Positions 16,112 to 24,791 of a DNA stretch of 64,000 nucleotides are shown here, in pieces (positions within the stretch are counted from its first letter, which is position 1; each line of letters starts with the position of its first letter). The position numbers and the translations under genes were made by a program. Source of the stretch: Bosea sp. (in: a-proteobacteria). GTDB lineage: Bacteria; Pseudomonadota; Alphaproteobacteria; Rhizobiales; Beijerinckiaceae. The notes under the pieces are model-generated. The model saw only the letters and a program-made list of their open reading frames with translations. It searched no databases and had not been told where the DNA came from. The DNA lies in assembly GCF_023953965.1 (NCBI RefSeq), contig NZ_JAMLIX010000002.1, forward strand, positions 1,281,501-1,345,500. The letters run 5' to 3'.

Positions 16112-17971
16112 ATGCCGTCGCCTCTTGGACAAGAACGAAGAACCGCGTCCTTCTCGACACCTTCGGGAAAAGACGAATTCACATTGATCAAGTTCGAAGC
16201 CAGCGAAGCTTTGAGCGAATTATTCACCTATAATATTGAAGCAGCGAGCAATACGGAGAATGCCGACCTTCAAAGCATCATTAGCGAGAAATGCGCGATA
16301 AAATTTACGCTCAAGAACAAGAGTGAACGCATTCTGAACGGCACGCTGGTCGATGCACAATGGCTCGGCAAGCAGGACGATCTCTACATCTACCGTTTCA
16401 CGCTCAAGCCGTGGCTCTGGCTGCTCTCGCAGCGGGCCGACTGCCGGATCTTCAAGAACAAGACCGCGCTCGACATCATCAAGGAGATCTTCGGCAAGGA
16501 AGGCTCGGCGAGCTTCGACGACCGCACCAGCGAAACGCTCCAGCCGATCGACTACTGCGTCCAGTATCGCGAGACCGACCTCGATTTCGTGCTGCGGCTG
16601 ATGGAGCAGTACGGCATCTATTATTATTTCCAGCACAGCGAGGGCGATCACAAGCTCGTGCTCTGCGATTCCCGCTCCGCCCACGACCTGATCCAGGCGG
16701 CGGCCGAGCCGAGTTTCAAGGGCGACGCCTCGGCCTATGCCTTCGTGCCGCAGGGCAGCCGCATGCCGCGCAGCCAGGTGGAGCATCTGACGCAGTGGTC
16801 GACGATCCGGCGCCTGCGCACCGGCAAGTTCGAGCTCAAGGACTATGATTTCGAGAAATCGGAATCCGATCTCACCGCCCGCGCCGAGGAGGGCTTCCCC
16901 AAGGCGAAATCCTACGAGGCCTATGATTATCCGGCCGCCTACACCAAGCGCGACCAGGGCGAGCATTTCGCCCGCGTCATGGCGCAGGCCGAGCAGGCGC
17001 GGGACGACCGCCGCCATGCCGCGGGCGATGCCGCCAGCCTCTATCCCGGCGCGCTGATGAAGCTCTCCGACCACCCGACCGGCGCCGAGAACGGCGAATA
17101 CCTCGTCGTCCGCGCGACCCATGCCTACGGCATCCAGAGCTATCGCTCATCGCAGCGGCGCGACGAGGCGCTCTATCACGGCTCCTACGAGCTCCAGAAG
17201 AGCGACCGGCGCTTCCGCGCGCCGCTCACGACGCCGCGCCCGACCGTCTACGGGCCTCACACCGCCAAGGTCGTCGGCGAGAAGAACAAGGGCGAGGAAG
17301 GCGACATCGACGTCGACGAATACGGCCGCATCTGGCTGCGCTTCCACTGGGACCGCGAGGACGGCTCGACCTCCTGCCGCACCCGCGTCGCGCAGATGTG
17401 GGCCGGCAAGGGCTGGGGCGGGCAGGTCATCCCCCGCATCGGCCAGGAGGTGATCGTCGAATATATCGAGGGCAATCCCGACCTGCCGCTCGTCGTCGGC
17501 GCCGTCGTCAACGACCAGCACAGGCCGCCCTACGATCTGCCGGCGAACAAGACGCAATCCGGCCTCAGATCGGAATCGACCGACCATGTCGGCTTTCCCG
17601 ACACCTATAACGAGATCAAGTTCGAGGACCTCAAGGGCAGCGAGGTGCTCGAGATGCGCTCCGAGAAGGACCACAAGGTCACGGTCAACAACATCGAGAC
17701 CCGCGAGATCGGCGAAATCTTCTCGGGCGGGGGCTATTCGCGCGAGACCACGCTGAAGAACGGCGACGACAAGCTCGACGTCCAGAGCGGCAAGCTCGAC
17801 GTCGAGGCGCTGACGGAGATCAACCTCAAGGTCGGCGGCAGCACGATCAAGATGACGCCGGGCTCGATCGAGATCTCCTCGCCGACCATCAAGATCCACG
17901 GCCAGGCCCTGACCGAGGTCAGGAGCGACGCCATGCTCGTCATCCAGGGCGCGATGGTGAACATCAACTAG
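16112..17971 (+). CDS. vgrG: T6SS spike protein VgrG
   Basis: A 619-residue spike (TssI). Residues about 15-330 are the gp27/gp44-like base (VQYRETDLDFVLRLMEQYGI, YYFQHSEGDHKLVLCD), then a gp5 OB-fold near 380-470 (VDEYGRIWLRFHWDRED, IPRIGQEVIVEYIEGNPD) and a short beta-helix to the end. There is no C-terminal effector extension, so cargo must attach non-covalently or through PAAR. The ATG at 16112 directly follows an in-frame TTG. The first ~230 bp and the promoter are conspicuously A+T-rich (for example ATAAAATTTACG) before an abrupt switch to the GC-rich style of the rest. Confidence 0.97.
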   Translation: MPSPLGQERRTASFSTPSGKDEFTLIKFEASEALSELFTYNIEAASNTENADLQSIISEKCAIKFTLKNKSERILNGTLVDAQWLGKQDDLYIYRFTLKPWLWLLSQRADCRIFKNKTALDIIKEIFGKEGSASFDDRTSETLQPIDYCVQYRETDLDFVLRLMEQYGIYYYFQHSEGDHKLVLCDSRSAHDLIQAAAEPSFKGDASAYAFVPQGSRMPRSQVEHLTQWSTIRRLRTGKFELKDYDFEKSESDLTARAEEGFPKAKSYEAYDYPAAYTKRDQGEHFARVMAQAEQARDDRRHAAGDAASLYPGALMKLSDHPTGAENGEYLVVRATHAYGIQSYRSSQRRDEALYHGSYELQKSDRRFRAPLTTPRPTVYGPHTAKVVGEKNKGEEGDIDVDEYGRIWLRFHWDREDGSTSCRTRVAQMWAGKGWGGQVIPRIGQEVIVEYIEGNPDLPLVVGAVVNDQHRPPYDLPANKTQSGLRSESTDHVGFPDTYNEIKFEDLKGSEVLEMRSEKDHKVTVNNIETREIGEIFSGGGYSRETTLKNGDDKLDVQSGKLDVEALTEINLKVGGSTIKMTPGSIEISSPTIKIHGQALTEVRSDAMLVIQGAMVNIN

Positions 17972-17996
17972 AACGGAAAGAACGGCCGGAGCCTCC

Positions 17997-18545
17997 ATGT
18001 CACGCCTGCGCTTCAGCACCGCCCGCGAAGTGTTCGAGACCTATCCCGCGGCCCGTCAGGCCGTCACGATGGCGCCGACCACCGAGCCGCCGCTCGCCTT
18101 CCTCGCCCGCCTCGCCGCAGGGCCGGCGCCGATGGAGGCGGCCGGCTTCTGCGCCTTCCTCCTGCCCCGGCGCGAGACGGTGTGGTGGGCGCTTCAGGCG
18201 GTGCGCGCGATGCAGCCGCCCGGCACGCAGGACCCCGGCCTCGCCGCTGCGGAAGCCTGGGTGCGCGAGCCCGGCGACAAGACCCGCTTCGAGGCGCTGC
18301 GGCAGGCGCAGGCCGGCGACCGCGCGCGGCCCGGCACCTTCGTCGCCTGGGCGGCCGGCTATTCCGGCGGCAGCATGTCGGAGAGCCATCCCGTTCCCAC
18401 ACCGTCGGACCTGACCGCCAAGATGGCCCGCATCGCCGTGCTCAATGCGATCAATCGCCTGCCGGCGCGCGAACGCGAAGGCGCATTGCGCGCCTGCGTC
18501 GAAGCGTGCATTCGTTTGGCGCAAGACGATGCCGGCAAGCGCTGA
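17997..18545 (+). CDS. T6SS-associated DUF6931-like protein
   Basis: A 182-residue soluble protein in the vgrG-tagH operon, starting 25 bp after vgrG. It resembles the small T6SS-linked proteins annotated as DUF6931 (recognition from memory): an N-terminal FETYPAARQAVTMAP, a central ETVWWALQAVRAM helix and AEAWVREPGDKTRFEALRQA. No catalytic motif, signal peptide or membrane segment is visible. Its position between the spike and the FHA gene suggests an assembly or effector-loading role, which is inference only. Confidence 0.68.
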   Translation: MSRLRFSTAREVFETYPAARQAVTMAPTTEPPLAFLARLAAGPAPMEAAGFCAFLLPRRETVWWALQAVRAMQPPGTQDPGLAAAEAWVREPGDKTRFEALRQAQAGDRARPGTFVAWAAGYSGGSMSESHPVPTPSDLTAKMARIAVLNAINRLPAREREGALRACVEACIRLAQDDAGKR

Positions 18546-18572
18546 CGGGCCAACCGGAACGGAACCTCCGCG

Positions 18573-19958
18573 ATGGCGCTGACACTGACGATCGAGAACG
18601 AGACCTCCCTGCCCGACGGCGGCCCGCTCAGCGTGACCGCGAGCGGCGGGCGCGGCCTCGACATCGGCCGCGACCAGCATCTCGACTGGGCGCTGCCCGA
18701 CCCCACGCGCGCCGTCTCCGGCCGCCATTGCGAAATCCGCTTCCGCGACGGCGGCTGGTGGCTGCGCGACATCTCGACCAACGGCACCTATGTCAATGGC
18801 GCAGAGCACCGCGTGCAGTCGCCCTACCGCCTGCGCGACGGCGACCGGCTCGAGATCGGCCATTACCTGATCGCGGTTGCGATCGACGACGAGGCCGGCC
18901 AGGCGCCCGAGCCCGGCCCCGCCCCGCAGGCCTACGCGCCCCGGCCGGAAGCGCTGTGGGCCGAAAGCGAGGGCGCCGCCCCGCCGATCCCGCGCCGCGA
19001 CCTGATGCCGCCGAGCCATGCCAGGCCGGTCCATGCCGGCTTCATCGACTGGGCGGCCGACATCCCGGCCCCCGCCGCCGCGCCGCCACCGCCGCGTGCG
19101 CCCGATTGGTCGCCCCCCGCGGCGCAGGGCGACGACTTCGCCTGGGCGCCGCTCCAGCCGCCGCCCGCCCCGCCGCAGGAGCCGGTCGTTCCGATCCCGA
19201 CGCCGCGCCGCCCGCCGGCGAGCAGCCCGGCGGGCGCGAGCCCCTGGGACGAGCCTGCCGAGGATTCGGCTCTGCCGGAGGCGCCGGCCGAGCCCTTGCC
19301 CCCGCCCATGCCGGCTTTCGAGCCGCCCCCGGCCTTCCCGGCCGAGCCCGCCCCGCAGCCGGGCGCGGGCGCGCCGATCTCGCTGGGCGAATTCATGCAG
19401 CGCTTCGCCAAAGGCGCCGGCGTCTCGCCGCAGGCGCTGGCGACGCAGGACCCCGGCGCCTTCGCCGAACAGCTCGGCGGGCTGATGCGCCTGATCGCCG
19501 AGGAACTGAAGGGGCTGCTCGCCGCCCGCGCCGAGAGCAAGCGCATCGCCCGCAGCACCAACCAGACGATGATCCAGGCGCAGGACAACAACCCGCTGAA
19601 GTTCTCGCCGACGGTGGACGATGCGCTGCAGCTGATCTTCGGCCAGCCGCGCAGCGGCTATCTCGATGCCAGGCGCGCCTTCGACGAGAGCTTCCGCGAT
19701 CTCAAGGCCCACCAGATCAAGACCTATTCGGCCATGCAGCACGCGCTGAAGATGCTGGTCGAGGACCTGGACCCGCAGGCGATCGCCGAGGCGACGGCGC
19801 AGGAGGGCGGCATCGGCGGGCTGATCGGCTCGCGCAAGGCGAAGATGTGGGAGACCTACACCGCCCGCTGGGACGCCAAGACCGCCCCTTACGAGAACGG
19901 CCTCGTCGACGCCTTCATGATCTATTTCGCCGAATGCTACGACCGCGGCGGCAAGTGA
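18573..19958 (+). CDS. tagH: T6SS FHA-domain protein TagH
   Basis: A 461-residue protein with an N-terminal FHA phosphothreonine-reading domain (about residues 20-100): GRD, VSGRHCEIRF and STNGTYVNG are the conserved Arg, Ser/His and Asn loops. A proline-rich linker (about 110-265) leads to a C-terminal T6SS FHA-associated domain beginning SLGEFMQRFAKGAGVSPQAL. In other systems the FHA protein is recruited or activated after PpkA phosphorylation and reversed by PppA; both genes are present here. Start 27 bp after the upstream gene. Confidence 0.93.
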   Translation: MALTLTIENETSLPDGGPLSVTASGGRGLDIGRDQHLDWALPDPTRAVSGRHCEIRFRDGGWWLRDISTNGTYVNGAEHRVQSPYRLRDGDRLEIGHYLIAVAIDDEAGQAPEPGPAPQAYAPRPEALWAESEGAAPPIPRRDLMPPSHARPVHAGFIDWAADIPAPAAAPPPPRAPDWSPPAAQGDDFAWAPLQPPPAPPQEPVVPIPTPRRPPASSPAGASPWDEPAEDSALPEAPAEPLPPPMPAFEPPPAFPAEPAPQPGAGAPISLGEFMQRFAKGAGVSPQALATQDPGAFAEQLGGLMRLIAEELKGLLAARAESKRIARSTNQTMIQAQDNNPLKFSPTVDDALQLIFGQPRSGYLDARRAFDESFRDLKAHQIKTYSAMQHALKMLVEDLDPQAIAEATAQEGGIGGLIGSRKAKMWETYTARWDAKTAPYENGLVDAFMIYFAECYDRGGK

Positions 19959-19972
19959 CGGCTGTGCAGGGT

Positions 19973-20072
19973 CGTCATGCCCGGGCTCGGCCCGAGCATC
20001 TCAGGACGAGAAGGCGCCTCTTTCGGCACGAGATGCTCGGGGCTCGGAGCTTCGCTCCGCCCGAGAATGACG
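19973..20072. repeat. Dispersed-type palindromic repeat (REP/BIME-like) between tagH and ridA
   Basis: Nested inverted repeats: CGTCAT at 19973 with ATGACG ending at 20072, and a perfect 12-bp pair CCCGAGCATCTC (19991-20002) / GAGATGCTCGGG (20030-20041). The composition resembles intergenic palindromic repeats common in Bosea-like genomes (from memory). It lies 14 bp after the tagH stop and ends 6 bp before the ridA stop, so it may terminate both convergent transcripts. Confidence 0.65.
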
Positions 20073-20078
20073 CACCGG

Positions 20079-20432
20079 TCACCGCTTCGCCGCGACCGCG
20101 GTGATCTCGATGCCGTAGCCGGGCGAGGCGAGCTTCGCCTCGACGGTGGCGCGGGCGGGCGCATGGCCCTTCGCCACCCATCTGTCCCAGACCGCGTTCA
20201 TCTCGCCGATCTTGCCGATATCGGTGAGGAAGATCTGGACGCTGAGGATGCGCTCCTTGCCGCTGCCGGCTTCGGCAAGCGTCTCCTCCAGCAGCGCCAG
20301 CACTTCTTCGGTCTGCTCGGTCAGCGAACGGCCCGCGGTCTTCTCCGCGACATGGCCGGCGAGGAAGACGATGCCGTTGAAGATGGCGGCGTCGCACCAG
20401 CGGGCAGTGAGTCCGATACGGTCGATGGTCAT
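20079..20432 (-). CDS. RidA/YjgF-family protein
   Basis: A 117-residue protein with the RidA (YjgF/YER057c) fold: FNGIVFLAGHVAEKTAGRS, then EQTEEVLALLEETLAEAGSG and the C-terminal PARATVEAKLASPGYGIEI. The motif arginine of PARxxVE is present, but the last strand reads IEITAVA rather than the IEIEAIA typical of canonical enamine deaminases, so it is better placed in a YjgF subgroup of unproven substrate. The ATG at 20432 gives the normal family length. It sits in a three-gene minus-strand insert within the T6SS locus with no evident functional link. Confidence 0.85.
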   Translation of the reverse strand: MTIDRIGLTARWCDAAIFNGIVFLAGHVAEKTAGRSLTEQTEEVLALLEETLAEAGSGKERILSVQIFLTDIGKIGEMNAVWDRWVAKGHAPARATVEAKLASPGYGIEITAVAAKR

Positions 20433-20491
20433 GAGGCAAATCCTGTCGCGGGGGGATGGAGCCGCCCGCTTGGCCCGCCGGCGCCGGCCGG

Positions 20492-21274
20492 TCAAGCCTG
20501 CGGCAGCGTCAGGATATCCCCGATCGCACGCGGCCGGAGCTGGGGCGGCGCATCCTCCATCGCGGCCTTGTAGTAGCCGAGGATGCTGAGCTGCTCATAG
20601 GTCGCCCAGATCGAATCGTCGGCGAAGGCTTCCATCCTCTCGTCGATGTTCAGGATCATGCCGTATTCCGGGCCGACGCCGCTGACGATCGGCGGCGGCG
20701 CCGGCTTGCTGCGCTTCTGCGCCTCGGCCGCGGCGAAGGCGGCAAGCGCGCCGGAAACCCAGCCCTGCTCATAGGCCGCGACGATATCCGCCGCAGCCTC
20801 GCCGCGGCCCGTCAGCACCCGGCGGCAGGCATCGGCGAAGGCATCGCTCAGCCCGTTCGCCTCGGCGGCCGAATCGGCCTTGTTGAAGTCGGCCCGCAGC
20901 GGCTCGACATAGGCGAAGAGGTTTTCCAGCCGCCGCGCCGCCGGCCCCGACAGGAACAGCCAGGCAAAGGCGCCGTCGATCGAGATCTGCCCCGGCAGGA
21001 GATGCGCCGCCTGCTCGCCGTCGTCGGCCCGGAAGAACTGGCGCACAGCCGCCGTGCAGCTGACGTTCGGCACCGGCAGCAGCGGGCGCACGCGCCGGGC
21101 CGGATCGCGGATCAGCGCCATGAAGCACAAAGCCTCGGCGACGCGCCCGTTGCGGGCGGCGCCATGCTCGAGCGCCCGCCGCTGGTCCGAGGACAGGCGC
21201 TGCACCTGCTTGTGGCGGAAGCGCTCGCTCTTCGCCTCGCCCCGGTCCGGAACCGTCCGCCTGTGCCTCGACAT
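20492..21274 (-). CDS. Unknown protein downstream of PAAR in the T6SS locus
   Basis: A 260-residue soluble protein not recognised. It has a basic, charged N-terminus (R/K-rich to residue 35), a helical middle (CFMALIRDPARRVRPLLPVP; AWLFLSGPAARRLENLFAYV; DACRRVLTGRGEAAADIVAA) and no signal peptide or transmembrane segment. It begins 69 bp after the PAAR gene on the same strand and precedes ridA by 59 bp. Position next to PAAR is the usual place for a T6SS effector, adaptor or immunity protein, but no toxin motif is visible, so function is left open. Confidence 0.7.
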   Translation of the reverse strand: MSRHRRTVPDRGEAKSERFRHKQVQRLSSDQRRALEHGAARNGRVAEALCFMALIRDPARRVRPLLPVPNVSCTAAVRQFFRADDGEQAAHLLPGQISIDGAFAWLFLSGPAARRLENLFAYVEPLRADFNKADSAAEANGLSDAFADACRRVLTGRGEAAADIVAAYEQGWVSGALAAFAAAEAQKRSKPAPPPIVSGVGPEYGMILNIDERMEAFADDSIWATYEQLSILGYYKAAMEDAPPQLRPRAIGDILTLPQA

Positions 21275-21343
21275 CGCACCCCGCCAACGAGAAAAACGAT
21301 TCCGCCTCAGCGGCTTCCACCACTTTCCTGAATCAATCCGGGA

Positions 21344-21844
21344 TCATCCGCCGATGATCACCGTCGGCAGCCCCATCATGATCTTGTTGGGCGGCCCCAG
21401 CGCCTCGAGGATGGTATCGCCCACCCGGCAGGCCGGCAGGTTATTGATCATGACGGTCTGCGAGCCGTCGATCACCACGCCGGGTCCGTGCGGCTGCGGC
21501 GGCATCAGCGTCGCGCAGATATGGATATCGGCCCCGCCCGCCCCGCCCGTGATCGTCGAGCTCATCGCCGCGGCCGCCGTGGTCTTGGCTGTCTCCTCCG
21601 CCGTCACGGCAGCGGGGGCGCCCGGCGTCCCGGCCGCCGCCACCGTCGCCGCCGCGGCGGCATCGAGCGTCGCTTCGGACGCCGCCTTCGCCGCCTGGAT
21701 CGCGGCGGCCGCCGCGGCCGAGACGCCGCGCCAGGCGGGCAGGCTGCCGATGAACACGTTCATGCTGCCCGGCCCGGGCATGAGCATGCCCGGCAGCGGA
21801 TGCAGCACCGGATCCAGGATGCGCGCGGCCGGTCCCGTGGGCAT
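21344..21844 (-). CDS. T6SS PAAR-repeat spike-tip protein with an Ala-rich insertion
   Basis: A 166-residue PAAR protein that would cap the VgrG trimer. Residues 5-40 (PAARILDPVLHPLPG, MNVFIGSLPAWRG) and 105-166 (DIHICATLMPPQPHG, VMINNLPACRVGDTI, MMGLPTVIIGG) together make the PAAR fold with its zinc-site His/Cys residues. Between them, residues 41-95 are an alanine-rich predicted helix not found in minimal PAAR proteins. The ATG at 21844 has a GGGGAGG ribosome site. It is divergent from tssK across a 174-bp promoter region. Confidence 0.9.
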   Translation of the reverse strand: MPTGPAARILDPVLHPLPGMLMPGPGSMNVFIGSLPAWRGVSAAAAAAIQAAKAASEATLDAAAAATVAAAGTPGAPAAVTAEETAKTTAAAAMSSTITGGAGGADIHICATLMPPQPHGPGVVIDGSQTVMINNLPACRVGDTILEALGPPNKIMMGLPTVIIGG

Positions 21845-22018
21845 GAAGGGCCTCCCCTGAACGGACTTCTCTTCCGAGCACTGCCGCGAAAATCGCCTGG
21901 CCGCATCCTTCAAGTCAATGATGGCGCCGCCCGTCCGGCGCGCTAGCATTCGTTTGGTGACGCTTGGGCAAAACCCGTTGTAAGCTCAGCCGCCTGCCGT
22001 CGAGTGAGCGAGACCGGA

Positions 22019-23356
22019 ATGTCGTGGTACAGCAAGGTCGTCTGGTCGGAAGGGCTCTTCCTCAGGCCGCATCATTTTCAGCAGAACGACCGCTATCTCG
22101 AGAACCTGCTGGAAGCCCGTGTCCGGCACGTCACGCCCTATCCCTGGGGCTTCTCGGTCCTGGAGATCGACCGCGACCTCGCCCAGCAGAGCCGCATCGG
22201 CTTGCGCCGCGCCGTCGGCGTGATGCCGGACGGCACGCCCTTCGCGCTGCCCGACAACAGCCCGCTGCCGGCCGCGATCGAGGTGCCGGAGAACGCCGCC
22301 GGCCAGATCGTCTGGCTCTCGCTGCCGCTCGCCGCCGCCAACACCCGCGAGGTCGAGGACACGCTGAACGGCTCGGCCAGCCGCTATCTCCCCGCAACCG
22401 AGATGCTGATCGATTCCACCGCCTCGCTGCGCACCGAGGAAGAGATCGACGTCGCCCATCCGCGCCTGACGCTGGAGCTGCGCAAGACCGCCAAGGCCGG
22501 CTATGTCGGCCTCGCGCTCGGCCGCATCCTCGAGGTGCGCGACCGCGCAGTCCTCTTCGACGAGAAGTTCGCCCCGCCGGTGCTGGTCTGCTCAGCCTAT
22601 CCCGTGATCGAGGGCTGGCTCGACCGCGTCATCGGCTGGATCGACAACAAGCTGGAGGAGCTCGCCCGCTACGCCGCCGACCCGACCGCCGGCGGAGGCT
22701 TGCAGAGCGCGGACTACTTCGTGCTCCAGCTCCTCAACCGCAACATCCCGGTGCTGAAGCACATGCGCCGCTCGCGCTTCGTCCATCCCGAGCGGCTGTT
22801 CTCGACCTTCGTCGCGCTCGCCGGGGAGCTCGCCACCTTCACCACGGCCGAGCGCCGCGCCCGCGACTATCCCGCCTACGATCATGACGACCTGGAGAAC
22901 TGCTTCGCCCCCGTGGTGCGCGACATCCAGGACTTCCTCTCGGCCAATCTCGGCCGCCGGGCGATCCGGCTGGAGATCGTCGAGCGGGCGCAGAACGCCT
23001 TCATGTCGACGATCCGCGACCGCAGCCTCGTGCGCAACGCGACGCTGGTGCTGGAGGTCGCGGCACGCCGGCCGCTGACCGAGATCCAGGCGCAGTTCCC
23101 GCAGCTCTTCAAGGTCGGCCCCAACACCAAGATGAACGAGATCGTCCATGCCCATCTGCCGGGCATCGCTCTCGTCCACCTGCCGACGCCGCCGCCGCAG
23201 ATCCGCGCGCTGACGGACCATGTCTATTTCTATCTCGACCGCACCTCGCCGCTCTGGCCGGAATTCTCGACGGCGAGTTCGATCGGCATGCATTTTTCCG
23301 GTGACTGGCCCGATCTCGAGCTCGAGCTCTGGGCCGTTCTGGAGGGCAGGCGATGA
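22019..23356 (+). CDS. tssK: T6SS baseplate-membrane adaptor TssK
   Basis: A 445-residue trimeric adaptor linking the baseplate to the TssL/TssM membrane complex. The N-terminus WYSKVVWSEGLFLRPHHFQQ is diagnostic, and HLPGIALVHLPTPPPQIRAL with VYFYLDRTSPLW near the C-terminus matches the membrane-contacting domain. The ATG at 22019 starts the conserved MSWYSK; a GTG at 22004 is a less likely start. It overlaps tssL by ATGA, indicating coupled translation. Confidence 0.96.
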   Translation: MSWYSKVVWSEGLFLRPHHFQQNDRYLENLLEARVRHVTPYPWGFSVLEIDRDLAQQSRIGLRRAVGVMPDGTPFALPDNSPLPAAIEVPENAAGQIVWLSLPLAAANTREVEDTLNGSASRYLPATEMLIDSTASLRTEEEIDVAHPRLTLELRKTAKAGYVGLALGRILEVRDRAVLFDEKFAPPVLVCSAYPVIEGWLDRVIGWIDNKLEELARYAADPTAGGGLQSADYFVLQLLNRNIPVLKHMRRSRFVHPERLFSTFVALAGELATFTTAERRARDYPAYDHDDLENCFAPVVRDIQDFLSANLGRRAIRLEIVERAQNAFMSTIRDRSLVRNATLVLEVAARRPLTEIQAQFPQLFKVGPNTKMNEIVHAHLPGIALVHLPTPPPQIRALTDHVYFYLDRTSPLWPEFSTASSIGMHFSGDWPDLELELWAVLEGRR

Positions 23357-24780
23357 GCGATCCGGGTTCGCCCTCAGATCCGTTCGGCCGCTCCGAGCGG
23401 ACGATCATCAGGCCGAACCCCGGCGGGCGCCGCGCGCCCCTGCCGCCCGCTCCCGCCGCGCCGAGCGCGCCGCAACCCTATCAGCCGCCGCAGGTGCCCT
23501 CGCCGGGCGTGCCCGGCACCGGCGACGAATGGATGTCTCAAGCCGCGCCGGTCCCGCAGCGGCAGGCCCCGCCGCCGCCAGCCGGCGGGCAGGCCCTGCC
23601 GCGCCGCGACCAGCTGCTCACGCCCAACGCCAATCCGCTGCTGCGCGCCGCCGGCCCCCTCCTCCTGCTGCTCGGGCGGATGCGCGCCAACCTCTCCAAC
23701 GCGCCCTTCGCCCAGCTCCTCGGCCAGGTCGGCGATTCGATCGAGGCGTTCGAGCACGAGGTCCGCGCCGCCGGCGTCCCGGCCGAGACGGCGCAGACGG
23801 CGAAATACGTCATCTCAGCCACCGCCGACGACATCGTCCAGAACATCCCCGGCGACGACCGCCATGTCTGGACGCAGTACAGCATGCTCTCGCGCTTCTT
23901 CGGCGAGCGCATCGGCGGCGTGCGCTTCTTCGAGATGCTCGACAAGGCCAAGGCCGACCCGAGCGTCAATTACGACCTGCTGGAGCTGATGCATGCCTGC
24001 CTGGCGCTGGGCTTCCAGGGCATCCACCGCACCTCCTCGGGCGGCGCCGCCAATCTCCAGACGATCCAGCGCAACCTGTTCGAGACGCTGCGCCGGGTGA
24101 AGCAGCCCGATCCCGAATTGTCGCCGCGCTGGCGCGGGCAGGCGATCGCAGCCGCCATCGCCGGCTTCAAGGTGCCGGTCTGGTCGGTGGCGGCGATCGC
24201 GGCGGTCGCCCTGCTCGGCGTCTATTTCGTCTTCCGCGCGCTGCTTGCCGGCAATGCGGAGGCAGCCTCTACCGCCCTGCTCTCGGTCCATCCCAAGGGT
24301 GAGATCGGCATCATGCGCAAGGTCTTTTCGGCCCCGCCGCCGCCTCCCCCGCCACCGCCGCAGCCGCCGAAGGTCTGCGCCGCGGTGCAGCCGCCGATCG
24401 TTTGCCTGGTCACACCCAACGTCGTCATCGTGCGCCTCGTCGGCATCACCCTGTTCGAGCCGGGGCAGGCGGCGGTGCGCGCCGAGTTCCAGCCGCTGAT
24501 CGAGCGCATCGCCGCCGTGCTTGAGCAGGAGGGCGGCGCGATCAAGGTCGTCGGCCACAGCGACAACGTGCCGATCCGCACCGCCCGCTTCCCGTCGAAC
24601 CTCGTGCTCTCGCAGGCCCGCGCCAAGGCGGTCGGCGACGTGCTCAGGACCAAGCTCAGCAAGCCCGACAGGATCACGACCGAGGGCAAGGGCGCCGATG
24701 TCCCGATCGCGCCCAACACCACCGCCGACGGGCGCGCCCAGAACCGGCGCGTCGAGATCCTGATCCAGCGGCAGAACTAG
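23353..24780 (+). CDS. tssL: T6SS membrane protein TssL with C-terminal OmpA peptidoglycan-binding domain
   Basis: A 475-residue DotU/IcmH-type inner-membrane protein. A proline-rich cytoplasmic tail (1-85) precedes the TssL domain (about 90-270, with NPLLRAAGPLLLLLGRMR and KYVISATADDIVQNIPG), then one transmembrane helix (about 274-297). The periplasmic part has a polyproline run and an OmpA domain (about 370-475; VVGHSDNVPIRTARFPSN, GRAQNRRVEILI). This extended TssL can anchor the complex to the wall directly, relevant because no TssJ is present. Overlaps tssK and is 11 bp before tssM. Confidence 0.96.
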   Translation: MSDPGSPSDPFGRSERTIIRPNPGGRRAPLPPAPAAPSAPQPYQPPQVPSPGVPGTGDEWMSQAAPVPQRQAPPPPAGGQALPRRDQLLTPNANPLLRAAGPLLLLLGRMRANLSNAPFAQLLGQVGDSIEAFEHEVRAAGVPAETAQTAKYVISATADDIVQNIPGDDRHVWTQYSMLSRFFGERIGGVRFFEMLDKAKADPSVNYDLLELMHACLALGFQGIHRTSSGGAANLQTIQRNLFETLRRVKQPDPELSPRWRGQAIAAAIAGFKVPVWSVAAIAAVALLGVYFVFRALLAGNAEAASTALLSVHPKGEIGIMRKVFSAPPPPPPPPPQPPKVCAAVQPPIVCLVTPNVVIVRLVGITLFEPGQAAVRAEFQPLIERIAAVLEQEGGAIKVVGHSDNVPIRTARFPSNLVLSQARAKAVGDVLRTKLSKPDRITTEGKGADVPIAPNTTADGRAQNRRVEILIQRQN

Positions 24781-24791
24781 GAGGCAGGAAC

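Noticed and set aside
21960..21990. A possible sigma-54 promoter (GG...TTG) before tssK
   Set aside because: The GG and GC elements do not have the required spacing.
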